A stretch of DNA of 8,802 bases from an uncultured Rhizobiaceae group bacterium (GTDB lineage: Bacteria; Pseudomonadota; Alphaproteobacteria; Rhizobiales; Rhizobiaceae). Under the pieces are notes generated by a model that saw only the letters and a program-made list of their open reading frames with translations, was not told the DNA's origin and did no database searches. Positions 1 through 7,080 of this stretch are shown piece after piece; positions within the stretch are counted from its first letter, which is position 1; each line of letters begins with the position of its first letter. The stretch spans positions 1 through 8,802 of the forward strand of contig CALDZZ010000224.1 of NCBI GenBank assembly GCA_937944075.1, read 5' to 3'. A program made the position numbers and the translations under genes.

Positions 1-541
1 TACCAATCACCTTGATGTTGGAGCGCGTGAGGCACTTGTCCATGGATTGAATGAATTCAAGGGCGCTGTCATTCTTGTAAGTCATGATCGACATCTAATC
101 GATTCCACCATGGAACGACTATGGATTGTGTCTGATGGCAAAGTAGGCCCCTATGATGATGATCTCGATACTTATCGCAAGAAGGTCTTGCAGGACGCAA
201 AAGCCAAACGCAAGGAACATATTTTCGAAGCTGAGCCGGATATCGTTATTCCAGTAAAGACTGAAAAACCGAAAGCACCTAAAAAAGACCGAGAAGAAAA
301 ACGCAAGGAACTTGCACCACTAAAGATGAAAATCTCGGAAAAAGAAAAACAAATTCAAAAACTTAATGCTGCCATTGAAAAACTTGATTCAAGTCTGGCT
401 ACTCCGGGACTGTTTGAAAACTACCCTGAAAAAGGCGAAAAGTTTGCAAAGCAGCGTATGGAAGCTGACAAAATGCTTGGCGAAACTGAAGAAGCATGGT
501 TGAAATTGAGTGCGGAATATGAAGCTGCAATGCAATCTTGA
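1..541 (+). CDS. ABC-F family ATP-binding protein, C-terminal fragment (5' end outside window)
   Basis: The reading frame is open from base 2 to a TGA at 539-541, so the start lies upstream of the window. The first visible residues, TNHLD, are the end of the Walker B/D-loop region that follows LLLDEP in ABC-F proteins. The switch histidine follows about 30 residues later in SHDRHL. After the ATPase core comes a charged, Lys/Glu-rich tail of roughly 100 residues with coiled-coil character (from about base 230 to the end), as in the C-terminal domains of YheS- and Uup-type ABC-F proteins. The family has two fused ATPase domains and no membrane segment. Characterised members act on the ribosome, relieving stalled translation or protecting against antibiotics. 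Only the end of the second ATPase domain is visible. The tail resembles YheS more than EttA, but the exact subfamily cannot be settled from this piece. An internal ATG at 47 is not the start, since homology runs through it. Confidence 0.93.
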   Translation, partial: TNHLDVGAREALVHGLNEFKGAVILVSHDRHLIDSTMERLWIVSDGKVGPYDDDLDTYRKKVLQDAKAKRKEHIFEAEPDIVIPVKTEKPKAPKKDREEKRKELAPLKMKISEKEKQIQKLNAAIEKLDSSLATPGLFENYPEKGEKFAKQRMEADKMLGETEEAWLKLSAEYEAAMQS

Positions 542-689
542 GGGGATCAACTACAAGCAATTGAAGTACGAATTTGTATTAACAATTCCTTTGCATAATC
601 GATAGGAAACCCTCAATTCCCTTAAATTGGATGAAGTATTTTTTTGATATCTTGATGGTACACAAGTTTATAAAAGCGATGACCAGAAG
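542..689. other. Intergenic gap between ABC-F gene and pilin gene
   Basis: This AT-rich gap of about 150 bp holds no convincing gene. It contains a small inverted repeat (614-618 with 625-629, 5 bp stem, 6 nt loop) and a run of seven T at 639-645. The T run starts nine bases after the stem, so this is not a standard intrinsic terminator. The only other signal is a possible promoter just before the pilin gene, listed separately. Confidence 0.6.
644..674 (+). promoter_or_regulatory. Possible sigma70-type promoter of the pilin/cyclase unit
   Basis: TTGATA at 644-649 resembles a -35 box. TTATAA (668-673) or TATAAA (669-674) resembles a -10 box, with a spacer of 18 or 19 bases, slightly longer than the optimum of 17. 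It would start transcription around 680, leaving a very short leader before the pilin start at 690 or 699. The region is AT-rich, so such matches can occur by chance. Confidence 0.3.
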
Positions 690-953
690 ATGTACGTGAT
701 GAAAAATATGATAATACAAAAGTCAGCAATCAAGCGCTTTCTCAATGATGAAAGTGGAAGTAGCGTAGTGGAATACGGTTTGTTAGCAGGTCTGATTGCC
801 ACCGTAATCGTTGCTGGCACAACCTCTCTTGGTGAAGGTGTTGGTAACACAATGGGAACAACAGCGAACGAGATGAACGGCACAGCTGCACCGGCTGCCA
901 GACCAACATCAATTCCAATTAACATTCCACCTGCCAATTCTGTCGTGGGCTAA
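690..953 (+). CDS. Flp/Fap-type (type IVb) pilin
   Basis: This small secreted structural protein of the Flp (Tad) pilus type has 87 residues if ATG 690 is used. The type IVb prepilin motif is clear: a short basic leader ends in ESG at residues 21-23, followed by SSVVEYGLLAG. Prepilin peptidase cleavage after Gly23 would put the conserved Glu-Tyr at positions 5 and 6 of the mature protein. A hydrophobic helix (about residues 25-43) forms the membrane and filament core. Residues 64-87 form an unusual Ala/Pro-rich tail, which makes the mature protein (about 64 residues) longer than the commonest Flp pilins. The start is uncertain. An AGAAG stretch at 685-689 abuts ATG 690 but lies 9 nt before ATG 699, so 699 may be the true start (84 residues). 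No tad/cpa assembly genes are visible. The stop is 12 nt before the next start, so the two genes are probably cotranscribed. Confidence 0.88.
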   Translation: MYVMKNMIIQKSAIKRFLNDESGSSVVEYGLLAGLIATVIVAGTTSLGEGVGNTMGTTANEMNGTAAPAARPTSIPINIPPANSVVG

Positions 954-965
954 GGTCGATCAGGC

Positions 966-2855
966 TTGTTTATTATCAACAAATTGCCAACCTCTGATGC
1001 TGCAAAAACCTTGCTGGTTCACCTTATGGTGTTTTTTGTTATTGCAAGTACGGTCTGGCTTACACCTCAAATAAGCAATATCGATCGCAAGATAAATGAC
1101 CTGGTCCAACAATCTTCCAACACCAAGCCATCAGACAATTTGGTGCTGGTTGACATCGATCAGCAAACCATAACCGCTGCAAAAAGTTTTCCGGTAACAA
1201 GAGGCTATATTGCCGATGCACTTGCTGGCATCGCAAAAAGCAATCCGCAACGTGTATTGGTAGACATATTGTTTATTGCTGATGGCAACCCTGCCGATGA
1301 TCAAAAGCTCGTCACATCTTTAGCCAAGTTTAAAAACGGCACGATTGCACTGGCAGGCATGAATTCTGCCTATACAGGCGGCAAGCCTGCACCCAACGTC
1401 AAATTCAGGAATAATACCGTAATAGTGAATTCAATCATGTCTCAAGACAATGATGGCAATTCAAGACGTATGGGTGAAGAAAATTCCGCTGGACAATCTG
1501 ATCTTTATAATCCTGCACGCTGGCTGGCAGGCCAAAACATTTCGGCTCCCATTCTGATTGACCAATCCATTAAGCCGGACCAGTATCAGCGCTATTCTCT
1601 TTCGGACTTTGTGGGTGGCAATGCACCTAACCTTGCTGGCAAGTTTGTCATAATAGGTCAAATTTCAAAATTGCTCGGAAGTCCGGTACAATATCCATTG
1701 TATGGACACATGGACAGAACGCAGTTTATTGCGCTTGGAGCCGATACTCTTATCAGTGGTGAAGAGCAAACCAACCTCTCCAATGCAAACCTTTTCTTGT
1801 GGCTGATTGCCATCAGTCTGGCAGCCTATCTCACAGCGCTTCTTCTTGTTAAGAATGGTAACATTATAACCGTATCACTTATTGGTACGATCTTTATCAT
1901 ATCGAGCAATATGTTGTTATATCATTATCTTAACATTGGCTTGAATATCATTGTTTCCTTGTCGATCTGGAAAGCTGCACTATTCATTTCGCTTGCATAC
2001 CGATATCGCATCATTGATGCTGTTACCGAGGTTATGAGTGGTGACCTCAGCCCTGAAGAAGCATGGCAATGGCGTGTCATGAAAAAGCATGGTGACCCGT
2101 TTGTTCTTTTGGGATTAAAAGGCATCAAGCGGATCAACAAGGCAGCAAAGCAAGCTGGCATTTTTGATGATGATGGATCCAACCTCAACAAGTTTCAACA
2201 GTTTCTGGTAGGCCAAACCAGCCAAGAGAATTCTTCCGTTTCGCTCACGATAAATGATCAATCAAAAGAATTCAGCGTTTCTCAGCCGTTTGAAAACATA
2301 GCCTTGTACCAGATGCACGACGTTACTCACGAAAGTGTTGAGAAAGCCCGCTTGTCAAAACTGGTTGTAACAGACCAGCTTACAAATTGCCTGAACAAGC
2401 AGGGATTTGAAGAAGTTCTGAATGAAACTTCAAATACCGGCCTTGATTACTCTGTCTTTATACTAGACCTCAATGGCTTTAAGGCAGCCAATGACCAGTA
2501 TGGGCACCTTGCGGGTGACATGGTGCTTGCAGAATGTGCAAAGCGTCTGAAGACTGCCCTTCGCAGCACGGATGTACTTGCGAGAATTGGTGGTGATGAA
2601 TTCGCAGTGATTGCGCGCGGAAATCTGGATGAAGACAACCTTCTTCTCATTCGTGACAAGCTTGAGAGATCCATCGGGACATATGTTCAGGTTGGTAATG
2701 ACAAGATCAAAATTGGTGTAGCCGTTGGGTATGGCAAAGCAATGGCCGGCAATACGACAAGCGAGGTTGTTGCCAACGCAGATGCCAATATGTATGCGCG
2801 CAAAAGTTTCATGAAATCAACAGGCGTTGCGTTTGAAAGAGGCAAAGTCGCCTGA
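966..2855 (+). CDS. Membrane-bound diguanylate cyclase with CHASE2 sensor and GGDEF domain
   Basis: This 629-residue protein should make cyclic di-GMP from two GTP at the inner membrane. Domains in order: a first membrane helix (about 15-32); an extracytoplasmic CHASE2 sensor (about 36-265, with LVLVDIDQQT near 60 and VLVDILF near 97); three closely spaced helices (about 274-295, 299-320, 324-344), the usual CHASE2 arrangement; a cytoplasmic linker of about 120 residues that could be a degenerate PAS domain; and a C-terminal GGDEF domain (about 465-625). The catalytic motif GGDEF is intact at 542-546. The metal-binding DLNGFKAAND is at 501-510, and an RSTD inhibitory site (RxxD) sits at 533-536, five residues before the motif. 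An active, product-inhibited cyclase is therefore expected. The start is TTG 966, supported by a TAAGG stretch at 951-955 that overlaps the pilin stop and lies 10 nt upstream. The next Met (residue 21) would break the first helix. The CHASE2 ligand is unknown. Confidence 0.93.
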   Translation: MFIINKLPTSDAAKTLLVHLMVFFVIASTVWLTPQISNIDRKINDLVQQSSNTKPSDNLVLVDIDQQTITAAKSFPVTRGYIADALAGIAKSNPQRVLVDILFIADGNPADDQKLVTSLAKFKNGTIALAGMNSAYTGGKPAPNVKFRNNTVIVNSIMSQDNDGNSRRMGEENSAGQSDLYNPARWLAGQNISAPILIDQSIKPDQYQRYSLSDFVGGNAPNLAGKFVIIGQISKLLGSPVQYPLYGHMDRTQFIALGADTLISGEEQTNLSNANLFLWLIAISLAAYLTALLLVKNGNIITVSLIGTIFIISSNMLLYHYLNIGLNIIVSLSIWKAALFISLAYRYRIIDAVTEVMSGDLSPEEAWQWRVMKKHGDPFVLLGLKGIKRINKAAKQAGIFDDDGSNLNKFQQFLVGQTSQENSSVSLTINDQSKEFSVSQPFENIALYQMHDVTHESVEKARLSKLVVTDQLTNCLNKQGFEEVLNETSNTGLDYSVFILDLNGFKAANDQYGHLAGDMVLAECAKRLKTALRSTDVLARIGGDEFAVIARGNLDEDNLLLIRDKLERSIGTYVQVGNDKIKIGVAVGYGKAMAGNTTSEVVANADANMYARKSFMKSTGVAFERGKVA

Positions 2856-2938
2856 TCTTTTAAACAAGAGCAATATTTTGCGCTTGCATGCAGCTTAAAT
2901 GACTGACACTTTCAAGACTTGCAAACCTTGAGCCTTTC

Positions 2939-4171
2939 ATGACTGAACAACAACTCCTTCCAGCGAAAACAAAACTCATTATATTGTGTGGATGCCTGAT
3001 TGCCCTTCTTGCATTTGGGCCTCGTTCGGCAATGGGTTTTTTTCAACAACCTATTCTGGATACAACCGGCTGGGGTAGCGCTACATTCGGGCTTGCCATT
3101 GCAATTCAAAATCTCGCTTGGGGTGTAGGTCAGCCGATTTTTGGTGCCTTGGCTGATCGCTTTGGTGCTTACCGATCTTTGGCAGCAGGTGGCATCATCT
3201 ATGCCATTGGGCTGTATATAATGGGGACCGCAGATGCGCCCATATGGCTTCATATTGGTGGAGGCATCATGATCGGCCTTGGTGTTGCTGCAGGTTCTTT
3301 TGGCATAATCCTGTCTGTTTTTGCCCGACATGTAGCCCCTGAGCAAAGAAGTATTGTCTTTGGCATGGGGACTGCTGCCGGCTCGGCTGGAATGTTTTTG
3401 TTCTCGCCCTTGTCTGTAAAGCTTATTGAATCTTATGGCTGGTCAAGCTCCCTTCTGATTATGTCAGCTTTGATGTTGCTTATTCCGCTGCTTGCAATTC
3501 CCCTACGTGGCAATGCAAAAACTGGTTCTGTTGCCATTGAAAACATGAACCAGACAATTGCGGAAGCCTTGCGCGAGGCAATGGGGCACAAGTCTTTCTT
3601 GCTTTTGACATCAGGTTTCTTTGTATGTGGATTTCAGGTTGCCTTTATTACTGCGCATTTTCCCAAATATATTTCTGACATTGGTCTGGATGTCAGTCTT
3701 GGTGGATTGACCGTTGCTGCATGGGCGATTGCACTGATCGGACTATTTAATATTTTCGGGTCTCTTGCCTCTGGCGTGCTGGGACAAAAATATTCAAAAC
3801 CGATGATGCTTTCATACCTTTATCTGGGGCGTTCGATTGCCACTGCAGCCTTTTTACTTTTGCCGCAAACGCCAACCAGCATTATCATTTATTCAATTAT
3901 CATGGGGTTGTTATGGCTATCAACAGTCGCGCCCACCAATGCGCTTGTGGCTGTGATGTTTGGAACCCGTCACTTGGGTATGCTTGGAGGGATTGTATTT
4001 TTCTCACACCAAATCGGTTCATTTCTGGGCGTTTATTTTGGCGGTTATTTGCGAGATGTCTACGGATCTTATGATGTTGTATGGTGGCTTGGTGTAGCCC
4101 TTGGTGTTGCTGCGGCCATAATTCATTGGCCTATCAAAGAAACGCCTGTAGAGCGGCCTGTGACTGCCTAA
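2939..4171 (+). CDS. Major facilitator superfamily transporter
   Basis: This 410-residue inner-membrane secondary transporter shows the usual 12-helix pattern in two six-helix halves, joined by a hydrophilic loop around residues 190-218. The MFS motif A appears as GALADRFGAYRS at 69-80, between helices 2 and 3. The N-terminal segment with GPRSAMGFFQQP (about 27-38) and GWG followed by a long helix resembles the YcxA/monocarboxylate-transporter-like branch of the MFS. Members of that branch move organic anions and other small molecules, but the substrate cannot be read from sequence. The chosen ATG has no clear Shine-Dalgarno sequence; the preceding bases are pyrimidine-rich. The gene starts 84 nt after the cyclase and probably has its own promoter or reads through from it. 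Its stop TAA overlaps the stop of the convergent thioesterase gene. No substrate-related enzymes lie next to it. Confidence 0.9.
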   Translation: MTEQQLLPAKTKLIILCGCLIALLAFGPRSAMGFFQQPILDTTGWGSATFGLAIAIQNLAWGVGQPIFGALADRFGAYRSLAAGGIIYAIGLYIMGTADAPIWLHIGGGIMIGLGVAAGSFGIILSVFARHVAPEQRSIVFGMGTAAGSAGMFLFSPLSVKLIESYGWSSSLLIMSALMLLIPLLAIPLRGNAKTGSVAIENMNQTIAEALREAMGHKSFLLLTSGFFVCGFQVAFITAHFPKYISDIGLDVSLGGLTVAAWAIALIGLFNIFGSLASGVLGQKYSKPMMLSYLYLGRSIATAAFLLLPQTPTSIIIYSIIMGLLWLSTVAPTNALVAVMFGTRHLGMLGGIVFFSHQIGSFLGVYFGGYLRDVYGSYDVVWWLGVALGVAAAIIHWPIKETPVERPVTA

Positions 4172-4665
4172 AGGTCTTTGGGGTTAAGAATGGCACAAGT
4201 CTCCGTGCCATGGGCAATGAGTTTGCCATCAAGCGTTTTAAGCGTAGCCTGCGAAGTGGCAAGCTTTCGCCCCATATGCACAACCGTACCCTCGCAAATA
4301 ACCTCTCCGGTTTTTTCTGTCATGGGTCTGATCAGGTTTACCTTGAATTCTGCCGTTGTATAGAAAAACCCCACGGGAACCATCGTCCAGACACAGCAGG
4401 CCAGTGAGGAATCCAAAATGGCAGAAGCCCAACCACCATGGACAGTGCCAGCAGGATTGTAATGATCATCAAGGGGTGATCCTCTGAAAACAACCCTGCC
4501 CTCATCAGCTTCTGCCATGCGGAAATTCAACGCTTTACCCATGCTTGGAGCTGGCAATTCACCCGCTACTATTTTACGGGCAAGCTCCAGACCGGAAGTG
4601 GAAAGCAATACATCTTGCGGGATTGTTCCAAAACGCTGGCTCTCATCATACCAGTATTTACTCAT
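4168..4665 (-). CDS. PaaI-family hotdog-fold thioesterase
   Basis: This 165-residue protein is predicted to hydrolyse an acyl-CoA or similar thioester in the cytoplasm. The family signature is clear: NPAGTVHGGW with HGG at residues 76-78, and Asp85 seven residues after the last Gly, the position of the catalytic acid in PaaI enzymes. The N-terminal 40 residues or so precede the hotdog core, as in other alphaproteobacterial members. The family includes phenylacetyl-CoA thioesterase PaaI, but no phenylacetate genes are nearby, so the symbol is not used. It is the last gene of the minus-strand operon. Its ATG overlaps the recO stop as ATGA (4662-4665), so its translation should be coupled to recO. 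It ends against the MFS transporter, with overlapping stop codons and no obvious terminator between them. Confidence 0.92.
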   Translation of the reverse strand: MSKYWYDESQRFGTIPQDVLLSTSGLELARKIVAGELPAPSMGKALNFRMAEADEGRVVFRGSPLDDHYNPAGTVHGGWASAILDSSLACCVWTMVPVGFFYTTAEFKVNLIRPMTEKTGEVICEGTVVHMGRKLATSQATLKTLDGKLIAHGTETCAILNPKDL

Positions 4666-5411
4666 GCTTCCTGTCTCCTGATCATCTTCTGTACAGCTCT
4701 GATAAACCCATGCCTTTCATCGGGATGTTTCACCCCTCTTGGTGCATAGACATGCCGGTCCAGAAAGAAGGTTGTTAATTTGAAACCCTGCTCGATTTGC
4801 TCCTGTTGAGGTACTACTCCCCAGCCTTCTTCATGTTTGTTAAGAAAGGCAGGAAGCAACAGCATTTTGTCTGCCCATGGCTTTCCCGCATGATGGCTTA
4901 CCACTCTGCCTGACTTTGGAGAGACATAGGCCAAATCATGGGACTGTCCGGTAGAGGCGCAGCTTTCCAGGTCAATTCCAAATCCGAGTTCTTCAAGCAA
5001 CACGAGTTCAAAACGAACCATCAAGCTTGCAGCAATTTCTGCATGCTCAAAGTTTTCCATCAAAACATGTGCGGCATTATACAAGCCCAAATGAGGATCA
5101 CGCTCAGGCAATAATCTCAGATGAGAGGCGAGCGTCTGAATGCCGTAGATGCCAAGCTGACTGCTCATCAAATCCGCTGCGCGCAGTTCTCCGGCTTCAA
5201 TGGTATAGGTACCAAGTTGCTCTTCCAGCCTCGCACGCCAATGGAAGGTGGCAGAATTCCCCGGCTGAAGGACAGGTCTCATTTTGGTGGAGCGGCCACC
5301 GCGAACAAGCCCCAGATGACGGCCATGCTTTTCAGTCATTGCCTCAACAATGCTGCTGGTTTCGCCATGTTTGCGAACCCCCAGAATCAAACCTTCATCT
5401 TGCCAGTCCAT
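4662..5411 (-). CDS. recO: DNA repair protein RecO
   Basis: RecO works with RecF and RecR to load RecA onto SSB-coated single-stranded DNA and also anneals strands. The product has 249 residues, the usual length. It starts MDWQDEGLILG, matching the N-terminal OB-fold of alphaproteobacterial RecO. Conserved stretches include GGRSTKMRPVLQPG (38-51), ELGFGIDLESCA (141-152) and YVSPKSGRVVS (162-172). The zinc-finger cysteines known from some RecO proteins are not apparent. The frame is open further upstream, but the extra residues would run into the 3' end of era and lack RecO similarity, so ATG 5411 was chosen. It lies 13 nt after the era stop, without a strong Shine-Dalgarno sequence, which suggests dependence on upstream translation. 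The stop overlaps the start of the thioesterase gene. Confidence 0.96.
   Translation of the reverse strand: MDWQDEGLILGVRKHGETSSIVEAMTEKHGRHLGLVRGGRSTKMRPVLQPGNSATFHWRARLEEQLGTYTIEAGELRAADLMSSQLGIYGIQTLASHLRLLPERDPHLGLYNAAHVLMENFEHAEIAASLMVRFELVLLEELGFGIDLESCASTGQSHDLAYVSPKSGRVVSHHAGKPWADKMLLLPAFLNKHEEGWGVVPQQEQIEQGFKLTTFFLDRHVYAPRGVKHPDERHGFIRAVQKMIRRQEA
4675..4679 (-). promoter_or_regulatory. Ribosome binding site of the thioesterase gene, inside recO
   Basis: Read on the minus strand, AGGAG lies 9 nt before the thioesterase ATG, within the last codons of recO. This is one of the clearest Shine-Dalgarno sequences in the operon. It supports the ATG at 4665 and independent or re-initiated translation after recO. 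Confidence 0.7.
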
Positions 5412-5424
5412 AGCTAAGAGTGAC

Positions 5425-6315
5425 CTATCCGGTAGGAAATTCAAGTCCCATTTCACGGTAGCGGTCTGGGTCATCGCCCCAGTTCTCACGCACTTTTACA
5501 AAGAGGAAGAGATGCACAGGCTGTTCAACAAGCTCTGACATTTCCTTGCGGGCAGCCGTTGAAATCGCCTTGATGGTTGCGCCGTTTTTGCCGATGATGA
5601 TTTTTTTCTGGCTTTGGCGTTCGACATATATCACCTGCTGAATACGCACAGAACCATCTTTCTTGTCTTCCCATTTCTCGGTCTCAACATGAGAAGCGTA
5701 GGGAAGTTCCTGATGAAGTCTAAGGTAAATTTTTTCACGGGTGACTTCAGCTGCCAACATGCGAAGCGGAAGATCTGAAATCTGATCTTCCGGATACATG
5801 TAAGGCCCTTCAGGCAAGGCCGCAGAAAGATAATTCATGAAATCGATGCAACCGTCTCCATTCAGGGCTGAAACCATGAATGTTTCATCAAACTTGTAGA
5901 GTTCATGTAATTTTGCAGTCAACTCCAGAAGCTGGTCACGTTGGATCTGGTCAATCTTGTTTATCAGCAAGACTACCGGAACCTTGATGGTTTCCAACTT
6001 TGAAATAATAGTGATGATATCATCAGTCAGTCCCCGTTCTGCATCAATCAGGAAGACGCTAATGTCAGCATCCTTCGCGCTGCCCCAGGCGGTTGTTACC
6101 ATGGCTTCGTCGAGCCTGCGTCTGGGGGCGAAAATACCTGGCGTATCCACAAAAATGATTTGGCAATTCTCATGAATGGCAATGCCTCGCATTACTGCCC
6201 GAGTGGTTTGAACCTTATGGGTAACAATGGAAATCTTGGACCCAACCAATTGATTCATCAGGGTGGACTTTCCCGCATTGGGCGCCCCTAACAGCGCTAC
6301 AAAGCCTGAGCGCAT
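5425..6315 (-). CDS. era: GTPase Era, 30S ribosomal subunit biogenesis factor
   Basis: Era is a GTPase that binds the 3' end of 16S rRNA and helps 30S maturation. With ATG 6315 it has 296 residues. The G motifs are in order: GAPNAGKST (10-18), the TTR of the G2 region (37-39), DTPG (57-60), NKID (119-122) and SAL (149-151). A KH RNA-binding domain follows, with IIIGKNGATIKAIS at 239-252. The start is ambiguous. ATG 6315 has AGGA (6323-6326) 7 nt upstream. A TTG at 6336 overlaps the rnc stop as TTGA, has GGAAGGA (6345-6351) 8 nt upstream, and would add seven residues. Alphaproteobacterial Era proteins often carry such a short N-terminal extension. The open frame further upstream overlaps rnc and is not part of the protein. 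Its place after rnc is conserved in many bacteria and fits shared work on rRNA. Confidence 0.97.
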   Translation of the reverse strand: MRSGFVALLGAPNAGKSTLMNQLVGSKISIVTHKVQTTRAVMRGIAIHENCQIIFVDTPGIFAPRRRLDEAMVTTAWGSAKDADISVFLIDAERGLTDDIITIISKLETIKVPVVLLINKIDQIQRDQLLELTAKLHELYKFDETFMVSALNGDGCIDFMNYLSAALPEGPYMYPEDQISDLPLRMLAAEVTREKIYLRLHQELPYASHVETEKWEDKKDGSVRIQQVIYVERQSQKKIIIGKNGATIKAISTAARKEMSELVEQPVHLFLFVKVRENWGDDPDRYREMGLEFPTG

Positions 6316-6332
6316 TGGTTTATCCTGTTTCG

Positions 6333-7076
6333 TCAATCTGTTTTTCCTTCCGGGATTTCTTCTTTCCAAACACCTTCGCGCAACAACATCTTCGTGGCTG
6401 CATCTTGTTCGGCTACACGTTTTGAACGGCCTGTTCCTGTGCATGCAATCGTTTCTGGCAGTTTTACCGAGACCGTAAATTCAGGATCATGAGCGGGTCC
6501 GGTTCGCTCAAGCTCACGGTATTTGGGCGTTCCCATACTTCTTGAATGAGCCCATTCCTGTAATGCTGTTTTGGAATCCCTTCTGGCAGAATTGCTGTCC
6601 GATATTCGATCAACCCAAAACCGTTTTATGAATGCCTGCGCTTCCTTCAGCCCACCATCAAGATAAATAGCAGCAATGAGCGCTTCCATCACATCAGCAC
6701 GAATGCTTTGCATTCGTTTGCCGGTCACCATTTTCACATCACTGCCGGTTATGATGAATTCATGAAGTGAAAGTTCATCTGCAATTTCAGCCAGCGCGCT
6801 TCCCCTGACAAGGGAGTTATAGCGCAAGGCAAGTTCACCCTCATCCGCACTTGGAAACTCATCATGCAAGATGTCAGCAATTCCAAGTCCCAAGACCCTG
6901 TCACCCAAAAACTCGAGTCTTTGATAGTGAAAACTGTTTGCACTCTTTTTATTAGCGCTTGAATGCGTCAGCGCCATCTCCAGATTATCGTGGGATGTAA
7001 AACGATACCCTATACGCTCCTCAAGTGCCTTGAAGTAAGTCTTTTTTGCTTTGGGATCTTTTTGTTGACCGCTCAT
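6333..7076 (-). CDS. rnc: Ribonuclease III
   Basis: RNase III cleaves double-stranded RNA, including the rRNA precursor and structured mRNAs, as a homodimer with Mg2+. The product has 247 residues. The catalytic domain (about 12-160) holds the signature RLEFLGDRVLGL at 53-64, with acidic residues Glu55 and Asp59, and the second acidic cluster RADVMEALIAAIYLDGG at 126-142 (Asp128, Glu131). The double-stranded RNA-binding domain (about 167-235) starts at DSKTALQEW and ends with the GRSKRVAEQDAATKML helix. All catalytic positions I can place are intact. The ATG lies 4 nt after the lepB stop, with only a weak TAGGT ribosome-binding sequence that overlaps that stop, so coupling to lepB is likely. 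The stop overlaps the alternative TTG start of era. Confidence 0.97.
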   Translation of the reverse strand: MSGQQKDPKAKKTYFKALEERIGYRFTSHDNLEMALTHSSANKKSANSFHYQRLEFLGDRVLGLGIADILHDEFPSADEGELALRYNSLVRGSALAEIADELSLHEFIITGSDVKMVTGKRMQSIRADVMEALIAAIYLDGGLKEAQAFIKRFWVDRISDSNSARRDSKTALQEWAHSRSMGTPKYRELERTGPAHDPEFTVSVKLPETIACTGTGRSKRVAEQDAATKMLLREGVWKEEIPEGKTD

Positions 7077-7080
7077 ATAC

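Noticed and set aside
614..645. Possible intrinsic terminator after the ABC-F gene
   Set aside because: The 5 bp AT-rich stem (614-618 with 625-629) is separated from the T run (639-645) by nine bases, so it does not have terminator geometry.
668..937. 89-codon minus-strand frame over the pilin gene
   Set aside because: Hydrophobic only because it is the complement of the pilin helix. The plus strand has the specific prepilin cleavage motif.
2885..2892. Palindrome TGCATGCA between the cyclase and MFS genes
   Set aside because: It does not extend beyond 8 bases and has no second copy nearby. Chance is the simplest explanation, and no promoter boxes of good spacing flank it.
2912..3346. Open frame of 144 codons on the minus strand
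   Set aside because: It lies antisense to the clearly recognisable MFS transporter, has a Cys/Asn-rich composition unlike a real protein and matches no family I know.
4282..4316. Possible terminator for the MFS gene inside the thioesterase gene
   Set aside because: AACCG and CGGTT are complementary and followed by T residues, but the stem is only 5 bp with a loop of about 21 nt, too weak to call.
5027..5413. Open frames on the plus strand opposite recO
   Set aside because: RecO on the minus strand has clear family motifs throughout. The plus-strand translations have no recognisable domain and low-complexity composition.
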